Shown: positions 36,050 through 45,700 of the stretch, piece by piece
How the letters are laid out: each line of letters opens with the position of its first letter
Numbering within the stretch: the first letter of the stretch is position 1
Source: Sedimentibacter sp. MB31-C6
GTDB lineage: Bacteria > Bacillota > Clostridia > Tissierellales > Sedimentibacteraceae
Length of the DNA stretch: 64,000 nucleotides
Reading direction: 5' to 3'
NCBI RefSeq assembly: GCF_035934735.1
Contig: NZ_CP142396.1
Span: forward strand, 310,001 to 374,000
The notes under the pieces: model-generated
What the model saw: the letters and a program-made list of their open reading frames with translations, nothing else
Databases searched by the model: none
What the model was told of the DNA's origin: nothing
Translations under genes and position numbers: made by a program

Positions 36050-36195
36050 AACTTGGCAGGTCTCCTGACTATCGGTTCATCTAATGTTCACCTTCCCATG
36101 TTTTAAAACACAGTGGTATAAAAGCATTATCACCTTTCACAGTAGCGGGGGCTGTAACAGATTCGACTGTTTTCCCTATTAAAACTTACGTTACC
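36050..36195 (-). ncRNA. Adenosylcobalamin riboswitch of the cbi operon
   Basis: On the minus strand the leader contains the B12 box AGTCAGGAGACCTGCC (36070-36055), the upstream core GCCCCCGCTACTGTGAAAGG and ACCACTG, and GGGAAGG, in the right order for a cobalamin riboswitch. Ligand binding should favour the terminator at 35948-35977 and switch off the cbi operon. Confidence 0.95.
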
Positions 36196-36223
36196 AAATT
36201 TATCAATATTCTATTTGTTTTGA

Positions 36224-36252
36224 ATTATATATTAAGTTCATTTGAATGTCAA
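36224..36252 (-). promoter_or_regulatory. Promoter of the cbi operon
   Basis: TTGACA (36252-36247) and TATAAT (36229-36224) are perfect consensus boxes separated by 17 bases. The predicted leader of about 280 bases contains the whole riboswitch. Confidence 0.85.
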
Positions 36253-36369
36253 CAGCCAAATTAAACTATTATAGAGATAAAGGCTTGTTTTTACCCATAA
36301 TAATAATTTTTAGTTATTATAAGAGGAATTTTTCATAAGATTAAATAAGAAAATAAATTGGGGGAGCTT

Positions 36370-37089
36370 ATGGAAAATACTATTAAGAAAATTAATATAA
36401 TATTTGCAATAGCATTATTAATTGTAATAATTATTACTCTTTGTATTGATACTACAAAGTCTACAGAAACTATAGATGCATCAGAAAAAGAAATATCAAA
36501 TAAAATAAAAATTCTCATTGATCCTGGTCACGGAGGAGTTGACCAAGGAGCATCTGGTAATCTAAAAAAACCTGAAGCACCAATAAATTTAGAAATATCA
36601 CAAAAATTAATGAAATTTTTAGAAGCAAGCGGCTTTGAGGTTTTTATGACACGTTATGAAGATAAAGGTTTATACACAGAAAAATCTACTACTATAAGAG
36701 CCAAAAAAAATGAAGACTTAGCTAACAGAGTAAAGGCAATTAATAACTCTGAAGCTGACTTAGCAATTTCTATACATCTTAATTCTTTTACTCAAAAGCA
36801 ATATTATGGAGCACATGTATTTTATCAAAAAAAATTTGATACAACTAAAGTAGCTGCCGATATTTTACAGGATAATATGATAAAAATACTTGATAACAGT
36901 AATAATAGAGTTGCTCAAATTAAAAAAGATATAAAAATAATGGATGATACTAATATTCCAACAATACTAATTGAATGTGGATTTCTTTCAAACGCTGAAG
37001 AAGAAAAAAAGTTAATTTCAGAAGAATATCAAGAAAAAATTGCATGGGCTATTTACGCAGGACTAATTCAATACTTTAATCAATTGTAA
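36370..37089 (+). CDS. N-acetylmuramoyl-L-alanine amidase, CwlD-like
   Basis: The start is placed at ATG 36370 with GGGGAG upstream; the in-frame TTG at 36358 lies before that site. The product of about 239 residues has an N-terminal membrane segment (about 8-27) and an Amidase_3 domain with zinc ligands in DPGHGGVDQGA, an early Glu, SIHLNS and the catalytic Glu in ILIECGFLSN. It cleaves the amide between muramic acid and peptide outside the membrane. CwlD makes muramic delta-lactam in spore cortex; that identity is likely but not proved. Confidence 0.88.
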   Translation: MENTIKKINIIFAIALLIVIIITLCIDTTKSTETIDASEKEISNKIKILIDPGHGGVDQGASGNLKKPEAPINLEISQKLMKFLEASGFEVFMTRYEDKGLYTEKSTTIRAKKNEDLANRVKAINNSEADLAISIHLNSFTQKQYYGAHVFYQKKFDTTKVAADILQDNMIKILDNSNNRVAQIKKDIKIMDDTNIPTILIECGFLSNAEEEKKLISEEYQEKIAWAIYAGLIQYFNQL

Positions 37090-37139
37090 TCAATCACTAT
37101 ATTCTAACAGATTTCACTAGCAATTGCTTCACACTGTTT

Positions 37140-37190
37140 CAACGAGTTATATATTGCCTCGTTATAAGTATGGAGACTTGCTTTTTTTTG
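37140..37190 (+). terminator. Possible terminator of the amidase gene
   Basis: An AACGAG/CTCGTT hairpin and a small AAGT/ACTT hairpin precede a run of eight Ts. The stem is short, so this is only probable. Confidence 0.4.
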
Positions 37191-37238
37191 TTATTTTGAG
37201 ATTTTTTGTAAAAATACTCGTTATTTAACATATTTTAA

Positions 37239-37267
37239 TTGAAATAACAAACATTTTGTAGTATAAT
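37239..37267 (+). promoter_or_regulatory. Promoter of the gene at 37298
   Basis: TTGAAA (37239-37244) and TATAAT (37262-37267) are 17 bases apart, about 30 bases before the ATG. Confidence 0.7.
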
Positions 37268-37297
37268 TTATTAGATGTATTTAAATGGAGGACAGTT

Positions 37298-37918
37298 ATG
37301 AATTTTAAGGAAATCGAATCTTTTTTAAATAGTATAAAATCTGTCATATCATGCAAAATTATTGCTGATAAAAATAACATTACTGAAATACATGTATTGT
37401 CAGATAGCAGTAGACACACTAAACAAGTAGCTAGAGATATACGTTCAACTTTATTGTCACAATTCGATATAGTTGTTGATTATAAAGTAATCAGTGTGGC
37501 ACAAATTATAAAAAATTTATACATTAATTCTAATTTCAGACTTGTATATGAAGGACATACAAACGAATTTACTTCTGACAGAGTAAAAATATGTACAATT
37601 CTTTCTTGGGATGATAAAGAATATACAGGTGAATCTGATGGAATTAAATCAGAAAAAAACACACTGAATGTAGCTGCAATGTCTGCCCTTGATGCTATAA
37701 AAAATGCAATTGGATTAGATTGTTTCATTGTTGAAGATATTCAATTAGCAAAAATAGCTGGACAAGATACTATTTTAACAGCAATTACACATATAGACCA
37801 TGGTACAGAAGATGTACTAATTGGTTCCTCAATGATAGTGAATAATAAAATAGATTCTGTTATAAAATCAACATTAAATGCAATAAACCGTAAAATATGT
37901 TTATATTTTAAAGAATGA
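37298..37918 (+). CDS. Conserved protein of unknown function, upstream of HD-GYP gene
   Basis: The 206-residue product starts at ATG behind GGAGGA. It has two parts: an N-terminal alpha/beta domain (about 1-75) with the pattern EIHVLSDSSRHTKQVARDI and ISVAQI, and a C-terminal domain (about 80-206) with AMSALDAIKNAIG and IGSSMI. I recall similar proteins in actinobacteria and clostridia, often without assigned function. There is no signal peptide. It is followed by a small ORF and an HD-GYP protein on the same strand, so a role in that signalling unit is possible (inference). Confidence 0.75.
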   Translation: MNFKEIESFLNSIKSVISCKIIADKNNITEIHVLSDSSRHTKQVARDIRSTLLSQFDIVVDYKVISVAQIIKNLYINSNFRLVYEGHTNEFTSDRVKICTILSWDDKEYTGESDGIKSEKNTLNVAAMSALDAIKNAIGLDCFIVEDIQLAKIAGQDTILTAITHIDHGTEDVLIGSSMIVNNKIDSVIKSTLNAINRKICLYFKE

Positions 37919-37920
37919 TT

Positions 37921-38107
37921 GGGCTGACAAAACTTTTAAAACTAGCGTAGCGAATCCTTCCTGTTCTCTTAGCGAACAGAGCAGAGATATCTTTAGGAGG
38001 GGTTTAAATGAAAAAGTTAATGCCTATAATCGCATCAATAGTTGCTTTAATATTAGCAAGTGGTGCAAACTATACAGCACTTTAAGAAAATATAATTATG
38101 TCAGCCC
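37921..38107. repeat. 9-base inverted repeat enclosing a small ORF
   Basis: GGGCTGACA (37921-37929) starts just after the stop of the preceding gene, and its inverse TGTCAGCCC (38099-38107) lies just before the ribosome site of the HD-GYP gene. A second hairpin CTGTTC/GAACAG lies inside. The whole may fold as one RNA domain. Confidence 0.55.
38008..38085 (+). CDS. Possible 25-residue hydrophobic peptide
   Basis: An ATG behind a very strong AGGAGGGG site opens a 25-residue frame starting MKKLMPIIASIVALILAS and ending ANYTAL. Two Lys followed by a continuous hydrophobic stretch look like a signal peptide or a single membrane helix. The ideal ribosome site and the position between two conserved genes argue that it is translated. 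No family is known to me. Confidence 0.6.
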   Translation: MKKLMPIIASIVALILASGANYTAL

Positions 38108-38132
38108 TTCATTATATATGTGAGGTATAAAA

Positions 38133-39428
38133 ATGAATATTAAATTACAAAAAAAAAATCTTCAATTATATACATATGTTTTTATACTATCTCTTTTAGC
38201 TATTGTAGTTTTAGCATTTTTAATAAAGTCATATCAAATAACAGATATAACATTACTTATTGTATTTTCAATTCTTTCAGCTATTGCTGAAACTTTTCTA
38301 ATACCTTTACCTGTATTTGGAGCAATATCCGTCAGCTTCGCATTAACATTCTCATCAATTTTATTAACCGATCCACTAACTGCAGCAATAATAACAGTTT
38401 CAGGCGTTTTCTTTAGATGTCCATATGTAGATGGTAGAGGTAGAGTTAACATATTAAATAGTCAAATTTATAAAACTATATTTAATATAAGTCAAAGCAT
38501 AATAAATGCAGGAATAGCTGGTGTTATATATGTGTATACAGATAAAGTTTTTAATTTTGGTTTTGATTTCTATAACCCTATTGCCGGCTTATTAACTTTA
38601 ATTGTATACTTATTACTTAATTCTTGTTTTATGGCAAAATTAATGTCTATAATACTAGCCGAAAGCTTTGCTAACGTATGGAGAAATTATCTATTAGGAT
38701 TCATAAATATTGCATTAGTTAGTCTTTTAGGAATAGTAATTGCTTTTTCATATAATAGCTATAGTTTAGGAGGAATATTATTATTCTTCATTCCACTACT
38801 TCTTGCTAGATACACATTTAAATTATATTTAGATATGAGAAAAAATTATTTTGATACAATAAATATGCTTATCCGCACAATAGAAGCTAATGACCCTTAT
38901 ACAAGTGGTCATTCCATGCGTGTCAGTAATTATGCTGAAAGTATAGCTAGAAAGTTAAATTTACCTCAAAATAAGATAGATATCTTAAAAAGTGCTGCTT
39001 TACTTCATGATATAGGAAAGATTGGAATTGATAAAAAAATATTAAATAAAACTGGAAAATTAGAGGATTATGAATTTGAAATAATTAAAAAACATTCAGA
39101 AATAGGAGCTACAATAATATCTGATTTAAGTTACATGGCTAATATTTCTGATATTATAAAACATCATCATGAAAGAAATGATGGTAAAGGTTATCCAGAC
39201 GGGCTTAGTTATAATAATATTCCACTGGAAACATCTATTTTAACAATTGCTGATTCCTTTGATGCTATGACATCAGACAGGCCTTACAGATATGCCTTAT
39301 CTTTGGATGATGCCCTAGAACAAATAATGTCAAATTCTGGTACTCAATTTAATCCAGACATAACTGATAATGCTATAATTGCATTAAAAGAAACTTATTT
39401 AAAACTATCACAATTGAATAGTGGGTGA
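38133..39428 (+). CDS. Membrane HD-GYP domain protein, probable c-di-GMP phosphodiesterase
   Basis: The 431-residue product has about six membrane segments in residues 15-225, resembling a MASE-type sensor, followed by an HD-GYP domain (about 230-425). The catalytic HD pair is at about 292-293 (LLHDIGKIGID), and HHERNDGKGYPDG gives the GYP signature. Such proteins degrade cyclic di-GMP or related dinucleotides in the cytoplasm. The ATG has a GAGGT site. It is probably cotranscribed with the next gene, 3 bases downstream. Confidence 0.92.
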   Translation: MNIKLQKKNLQLYTYVFILSLLAIVVLAFLIKSYQITDITLLIVFSILSAIAETFLIPLPVFGAISVSFALTFSSILLTDPLTAAIITVSGVFFRCPYVDGRGRVNILNSQIYKTIFNISQSIINAGIAGVIYVYTDKVFNFGFDFYNPIAGLLTLIVYLLLNSCFMAKLMSIILAESFANVWRNYLLGFINIALVSLLGIVIAFSYNSYSLGGILLFFIPLLLARYTFKLYLDMRKNYFDTINMLIRTIEANDPYTSGHSMRVSNYAESIARKLNLPQNKIDILKSAALLHDIGKIGIDKKILNKTGKLEDYEFEIIKKHSEIGATIISDLSYMANISDIIKHHHERNDGKGYPDGLSYNNIPLETSILTIADSFDAMTSDRPYRYALSLDDALEQIMSNSGTQFNPDITDNAIIALKETYLKLSQLNSG

Positions 39429-39431
39429 ATT

Positions 39432-40004
39432 ATGCTTATAGAAATGGTAATTATATCAATAATATCTTTAATTATATTAATGATACGAAAAAGAAAAACT
39501 GTAATTTTATCAAAAATAGATATAGAAATAAAGGGTTACAAAATAATTATAATAATGGCAATAATAGAAATTACTGCTCAATTTTTATTTAAAAGATTCA
39601 ATAACAGTAATTTATTGCAGATATTATCTTTAAATTGGTTGATTTATCTCGGAATACTAATTATAGCTATTATAAATATTAAAAAACATTATATGAAAAT
39701 ATTTTTAATTGGAACACTATTAAACTTTATTGCTATAATTACAAATAATTTTAAAATGCCAGTTTTAGTTTCTGAAAGCCTTTTAAATTATAAAGCTAAT
39801 ATATTATTTTTAAAATCGGGGCAAGATTTGGTACATTCATTACTTACAGATGCTACACACTTTAAAATATTATGTGATATCATAACATTACCTCCACCCT
39901 ATCCTTTCGTTAAAGCAATAAGTATTGGTGATGTTTTTCTTTTAATTGGTGTTTTTATCTTTTGGCAAGAAACTTTTGGTAACAAAGAAAGAGAGAATGC
40001 ATAA
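39432..40004 (+). CDS. DUF5317-type membrane protein
   Basis: The 190-residue product has about five hydrophobic segments and the family features NFKMPV, HFKILCDIITLPPPYPF and SIGDVFLLIG. DUF5317 proteins are membrane proteins of unknown function that frequently adjoin HD-GYP genes, as here. It begins almost at the stop of the HD-GYP gene, so the two are translationally linked. Confidence 0.82.
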   Translation: MLIEMVIISIISLIILMIRKRKTVILSKIDIEIKGYKIIIIMAIIEITAQFLFKRFNNSNLLQILSLNWLIYLGILIIAIINIKKHYMKIFLIGTLLNFIAIITNNFKMPVLVSESLLNYKANILFLKSGQDLVHSLLTDATHFKILCDIITLPPPYPFVKAISIGDVFLLIGVFIFWQETFGNKERENA

Positions 40005-40027
40005 ATCCAATAATAATCTACTTTATA

Positions 40028-40543
40028 CTAAAACATATATTGGCTAACTATAAAAGCTGCTAGTAACGATGCTACATGAGCAATAATTCCTACTTTAACA
40101 GTATAACGAGTCTGAGTTATACCTACAGCACCAAAATAAACTGCTATAGTATAAAATAGCGTTTCTGAAGAACCCATCATAACAGAAGCACATCTACCGA
40201 TTAAAGAATCAGCTCCATATTTTTCGATTATTGTTTGAACAACTCCTAATGATCCTCCACCTGACAACGGTTTTATAATTACTAAAGATAATAACTCTGA
40301 GGGAAATCCTATTTTTGAAAAAATGGGACTTAATAATTTTACTATAAATTCTTCAGCTCCTGATTGTATAAATAAATTAATTGCAAAAATTATTGCTAAT
40401 ATATATGGAAATATTTTTAAAGCTGACATTGCACCTTCTAATGCTCCTTCAATAAATTCTGAATAAATGTCTACATCTTTTATTATTCCATAAACTAAAA
40501 TCACACCTATTAATACAGGTAAAATCAAATCAGATATATTCAT
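40028..40543 (-). CDS. spmB: Spore maturation protein B
   Basis: The 171-residue membrane protein of the nucleoside-recognition (Gate) domain family has the SpmB features PLSGGGSLGVV and GSSETLFYTIAVYFGAVGI in neighbouring segments. SpmB acts with SpmA in spore core dehydration in Bacillus. It follows spmA by 5 bases with an AAAGGAT site in the end of spmA. Confidence 0.93.
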   Translation of the reverse strand: MNISDLILPVLIGVILVYGIIKDVDIYSEFIEGALEGAMSALKIFPYILAIIFAINLFIQSGAEEFIVKLLSPIFSKIGFPSELLSLVIIKPLSGGGSLGVVQTIIEKYGADSLIGRCASVMMGSSETLFYTIAVYFGAVGITQTRYTVKVGIIAHVASLLAAFIVSQYMF

Positions 40544-40548
40544 GATAT

Positions 40549-41118
40549 TTAAATCCTTTCATAGTATTTAGCAAAAACAACAGCAATTATAGTAGAAAAA
40601 GTTGTTGCTAATAATGTAGGCATAATTATATCTGTTGGATTTACAGCCCCTGCTTCTGCCCTAATCTTTATAATACTCAAAGGGAGTAACTGTATGGATG
40701 ATATATTTATAATTAAAAGCATGCACATAGAATTAGTTGCAATTTTTTTATTTTTATTTGTCTTTTGAATTTCTTGCATTGCTTTAATACCGAGAGCAGT
40801 TGCAGAATTTCCCATTCCAAGAAAATTTGCTGCTATTGTCATTATTATTGCATTAACTGCTAGAGAATTATTTTGAATATCTTTAAATAAAAATTTAATT
40901 AACGGCCTTATTACATAAGCAATTTTATTTAGTATTCCTGATTTTTCTACTATACGCATCATACCAGTCCAAAAAGCCATAATGGAAACCAAGCTTAATA
41001 TTAAATCTACAGATTTTTGTATGTCATAAAATAAAATATTAGAAATTACCTCAGGTTTATTATTTAAAAAGGAAAAAATTAATCCAAGTCCTATCAACCC
41101 AAACCAAATATTTCTCAA
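40549..41118 (-). CDS. spmA: Spore maturation protein A
   Basis: The start is placed at TTG 41118, because AAAGGATGG lies six bases before it; the ATG at 41136 has no ribosome site. The product of about 189 residues begins RNIWFGLIGLG, as SpmA proteins do, and contains AANFLGMGNSATALGIKAM. With SpmB it marks the organism as a spore former. Confidence 0.92.
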   Translation of the reverse strand: MRNIWFGLIGLGLIFSFLNNKPEVISNILFYDIQKSVDLILSLVSIMAFWTGMMRIVEKSGILNKIAYVIRPLIKFLFKDIQNNSLAVNAIIMTIAANFLGMGNSATALGIKAMQEIQKTNKNKKIATNSMCMLLIINISSIQLLPLSIIKIRAEAGAVNPTDIIMPTLLATTFSTIIAVVFAKYYERI

Positions 41119-41154
41119 ATATAACCATCCTTTCATTCAAATATTAAAACACAA

Positions 41155-41192
41155 AAAAACAAACATATTATTTAATAATATGTTTGTTTCCA
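41155..41192 (-). terminator. Intrinsic terminator between the CBS-domain gene and spmA
   Basis: The stem AAACAAACATATTAT pairs with ATAATATGTTTGTTT and is followed on the minus strand by a U-run. It ends transcription of the gene at 41223-42482. Confidence 0.85.
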
Positions 41193-41222
41193 TTTATAAA
41201 TACATATTTTGTATATCTATCT

Positions 41223-42482
41223 TTAAATCACATCACATTCTCTATTAACTCTTTCTACTTTTATTTCTAAAACTTTTTTTGCTTCTGCTTTTGTAACGGT
41301 AATATCCAAATTTTTATATGAAATTTTATCTCCTTCTTCAGGAATTTCTTCAAAAATCATCGTAAGCCATCCATTAACAGTAGTAACATCTAGTTCTTCG
41401 TCCTGTTCAATATCAAATAAATCAAACATATCATCAATATCTGCATTACAGGATATAAGAAACTTTTCATCTCCTACTTTCTTAAACCATTCTATTACCT
41501 TGTCATGCTCATCCCAAATTTCACCTACAAGTTCTTCTATTATATCTTCCATCGTCACTAAGCCTTCTGTACCACCGTACTCATCTATAACTATTGCCAT
41601 ATGAGCTTTTGACAATTGTAAGTCCCTTAACAATTCTGATATTTTTTTATTGGGTGTTATAAATAAAACCTTTGATATAAGTTTTTTAATATTCTTTTCT
41701 TTTCGATTAAGTGATTGATAAAAATCTTTTTCATGTAAAACACCAATTATATGATCAATATCTCCTTGAAAAACAGGAAGTCTTGAATATCCACTGATTA
41801 AAAAAATATCTTTTATATGTTCCAGACTATCATTTTCTTCAATTCCCAATATATCAATTCTAGGTGTATAAATATCTTCAACTATAGTTTCGTTAAATTC
41901 TATAGCAGATCGTAATAAATCACTTTCACTTTTATTTATTACTCCTTCATTTTCTACTTCATCAATCATTGATTTTAATTCATCTTCTGTAATTGAAGGT
42001 TGTTCCTCTTCTTTTACTATTTTGCTACATATTTTTTTCCATGAACAAAAAAATATATTTAGAGGTTTAAATAGTATTACTAATATTCTAATTATTGGTG
42101 CTGATAACATAGCTGTTTTTTCTGGAGCCATATTAGCTAAACCTTTTGGTAGCATTTCACCAAATATAACTATTACAATTATTGTAATTATCGTTGCCAT
42201 TGTAATACTAATATTTTGAAAATTTTTAGAAATAATAAATAATGATAAAGATGTTATAGTAATATTTACTATTATATTACAAATAAATATAGTAGCCATT
42301 AAACTATCAAAATCTTCATCTAACTTCAAAGCCAAGTCTGCTTTTTTATTATTTGAATTTGCTAAGTATTTCATTCTTATTCTATTATAATTAATATATG
42401 CATTTTCAGTACCTGAAAAAAATCCTGACATAATTAATAACAATAAAAATATACTGACCTGACTTATCCCGTCACTGTCCAT
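41223..42482 (-). CDS. CNNM/HlyC-CorC family membrane protein with CBS domains
   Basis: The 419-residue product has a CNNM transmembrane domain (about 1-175, with FSGTENAY and GEMLPKGLA), two CBS domains (about 205-330, YTPRIDI and AIVIDEYGGTEGLVT) and a CorC_HlyC C-terminal domain (about 345-415). Relatives export or sense Mg2+ or Co2+. The old hemolysin name has little support. It is monocistronic with a consensus promoter and terminator. Confidence 0.92.
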   Translation of the reverse strand: MDSDGISQVSIFLLLLIMSGFFSGTENAYINYNRIRMKYLANSNNKKADLALKLDEDFDSLMATIFICNIIVNITITSLSLFIISKNFQNISITMATIITIIVIVIFGEMLPKGLANMAPEKTAMLSAPIIRILVILFKPLNIFFCSWKKICSKIVKEEEQPSITEDELKSMIDEVENEGVINKSESDLLRSAIEFNETIVEDIYTPRIDILGIEENDSLEHIKDIFLISGYSRLPVFQGDIDHIIGVLHEKDFYQSLNRKEKNIKKLISKVLFITPNKKISELLRDLQLSKAHMAIVIDEYGGTEGLVTMEDIIEELVGEIWDEHDKVIEWFKKVGDEKFLISCNADIDDMFDLFDIEQDEELDVTTVNGWLTMIFEEIPEEGDKISYKNLDITVTKAEAKKVLEIKVERVNRECDVI

Positions 42483-42524
42483 TTTTGTAAATCACTCCCA
42501 ATATAATTATTTAATCTATATATA

Positions 42525-42553
42525 ATTATAATGTATATACAAGATGGTGTCAA
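42525..42553 (-). promoter_or_regulatory. Promoter of the CNNM/CBS gene
   Basis: TTGACA (42553-42548) and TATAAT (42530-42525) have a 17-base spacer, about 45 bases before the ATG at 42482. Confidence 0.8.
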
Positions 42554-42710
42554 CAACATTAAATTTATTAAAAGCTCCAAAATAAATTTATCTTAATTTA
42601 TTCTTTAGACTTTATAACTCGAAATTTTATATGTATAATTTCACCAATTACTTTTCTGCTGAAATTGCTAAAAATACTAATTTAATTCTACCTTATTTGT
42701 ATTCTAAAAA

Positions 42711-45700
42711 CTATATACCCTCCTCTATACTTCCTTCTGTTTCAATATATGCCTTACAAAGCTCTTTATATTGTTCTTCGGTTGCATTCCAGTACCCTCG
42801 TTCTTTAGCTTCTATCATTCTCTCTATTATGTCAGAATATGCCCATTTGTTGTTATCTTTCATTCTTTCTCTAATATTTTCATTAGCTATATAAGTTGAA
42901 TGCAGATTGTCGAATATCCATCCCTCAACTTCGTTTGTAGTAGATGCAAGTCCTATAATATTTTCAAATATTTTTTCTATTTTCTGTGCTCCATGATATT
43001 TATTCTCCAGCATACCATCTATCCATTTAGGATTTAATAGTCTTGTTCTAACCCCTCTAGCTATAGAATTTTGCACGTTATCGGTTTCTATTTTTTCACC
43101 TGTTGTGTCATTTATATATATTTTTACTTTTTCACCTTTAGATACTTCAACTGCTTTTGCCATACCTCCAAAATGAGTATAGAAATCATCTAAATCAGTA
43201 ACTTCATAACCATGATAACTTCTAATTTGAGTTACTAAATCAACTTTCGAAAGCATCTCATTGAATAAGCCTTCTATTTTTCTTCCTCTATAATTTTTAG
43301 TGTAGATATTTCCTGTGTTTTGTATAAACAAATTTCCTAATTGTGATTCATCTTTCCAATTTCTTGTTTCTATTAGTTTATTTACGCCATTGCCATATTC
43401 CCCTTCTCTCGGACCAAATAATCTGGAATAGGATAATTCTTCTGCCTCACATTTTTCGTAGCCTTGATTTATAAGACTATCATAAATTTTCTTGCTATTT
43501 GCTTTAAAATAGTTGAAATCATCTGGTTCATCTAACAAATATATATCTCTAAAAATATTATTTAACTCATCTACCATATTAGGATACATGTCTCTAAAAA
43601 ATCCTGACATATCAATTGTTATATCTGTCCTTGGGTGGTTTAATTTTTCCATTGGGATTATTTCATACTGGAAGTTGAATTTATTTTTGTTATTGCCTAT
43701 TTTCACTCCTAAATAATTTAATATTTGCCCTAATGTTTCACCCTGTGTTCTTGATGTTTCAATTCCCCAAAGAACAATTGCTACACTTTTAGGATATTGA
43801 CCTGTTTCAGCTTTGTATTTTTCTATTGTATTTTCAGCTATATTTTTTCCTCTTTCATATGCAACTGCTGTAGGAACGGAATATGGGTCAAACTGATACA
43901 TATTATAGCCAGTAGGTAAAACTTCAGGATTTCTAAATACATCTCCTGACATCTTTGCTGAAAGGTATTCACCGTTTAAAACCTTTAGCAGTCCATTCAT
44001 TTCATTACAATTTCTAACAGCTTCCATGCATTGCTTACCAAAGTTTAGTGCATCTAAATAACAGCTATCAACTTCACCCTTATCTATAAAATTATCTATA
44101 ATTTCATTAGAAAAAACATCTAATCTTTTCAATAATTCTACATTATTTTGTTTTAATTCTTCATCATAATTTAATCCTTCTTGTTCGCATATTAGTCTTT
44201 TTAAAGATTTAGTTTCTGTTCTATCGTATCTTAATACAAATTTCATAAAATTAATTGCTTCTTCTACATTATATCCCTTTCCAAATGTATGTAACCCACA
44301 AGGTATTAAGGACCTTTTCATTCTATATAGTTCATTTTCAAGTTCATCTAAATTCTCTGCACAGATGTTTAACTTTTCTGCCTTTTCTTTAATATTACTA
44401 AAAATATCTTTGCATTTTGTAGCATCTGTATGTTCTGCTACATGATATTCATTTATTAGTGATTCTATTAAAATTAAATCTCCATATAGTTCTCCCTCCG
44501 TGAAATTAGGGGGTTGATAACTAATCATAACAGCATGAGCACGTCTTTTTGCTATAGATGACTCAGCAGGATTAGTAATATTATAAATATAGGCATGTGG
44601 CATATCATATACCATAATATCTGGATAGCAATCTGATGACATACCACATTCTTTTCCCTTTAAAAATTCAAGTGTACCATGTGTACCAACATGAACTATT
44701 ATATCTGCCTCAAACTCTTCTTTTAACCATTTATAGTATGCTTGGTATTGATGATGCGGCGGAAGAAATCTATCATGATATGTTTTTTCAGGGTTTTCAT
44801 GAATACCTCTAGTTGGCTGAAGCCCAACAAATACATTTTGAAAAATTTTCCCTGGTATTAAAAAATCATTTCCTTCTACCATTATATTTCCAGGTGCTTC
44901 TCCCCATGTTCCACAAGTATCCTTATAGTTAACTACATTTTTAATTTCTGAAATATAATTTTTCGAATTATATTTAATCATATGTTTACTTGTGTCTTCT
45001 GTACTCCACTTTCCTGAATTTACTATTTTGCCCGCAGTGAAATAACCCATCAGATCTTCTTTGCTTATAGAATCTACGCTGTAACCTTCATTTTTTAAAT
45101 TGCTAAGTATGTTTTCTACTGATTCAAATGTATTTAAAAAAGCACCTCCAAAGATATTTCCTTCTGATGGTGGATAATTGTAACATATTATTGCAACCTT
45201 CTTGTCCTTGTTTTGTTTATGTCTTAGATTAATCCACTTTTTAACTCTTCCAATTAACTTTTCAACTCTATCTTCTATTATGTCTAATTCAATAATTTCA
45301 ACGTTATATTGTTTGTTAAAGCTATTATTCTTTATACCTCCAACTGGGTACATTTCAATAGAACCATCTAATTCTGGAAGCATTACAGTTGTTAAAAACT
45401 CCCCTGTACTAATTCCCTTATCAGATGCTTCCCATTCTGCAATTTCTCTCTTTGCCATGAAGAAAGGATGTATGCAAGGCACATTTAGCTTCTTTAGTAA
45501 ATCAAGATCATGTTGACTTTCTTCTCTCATAGGTCCTGACGCCAATCTAAATGCCATAAAATTTAGTATAATATCTATTTTAGGAGAATTTGGTGATAAT
45601 AATATATTCTCTACTTCATTTAAATGCCTTCTGCCATAGGAAGTAAATGCAATAGGAATTACATTTGCAAATTGGGATATTCTATCTGATATCTTCCCTA

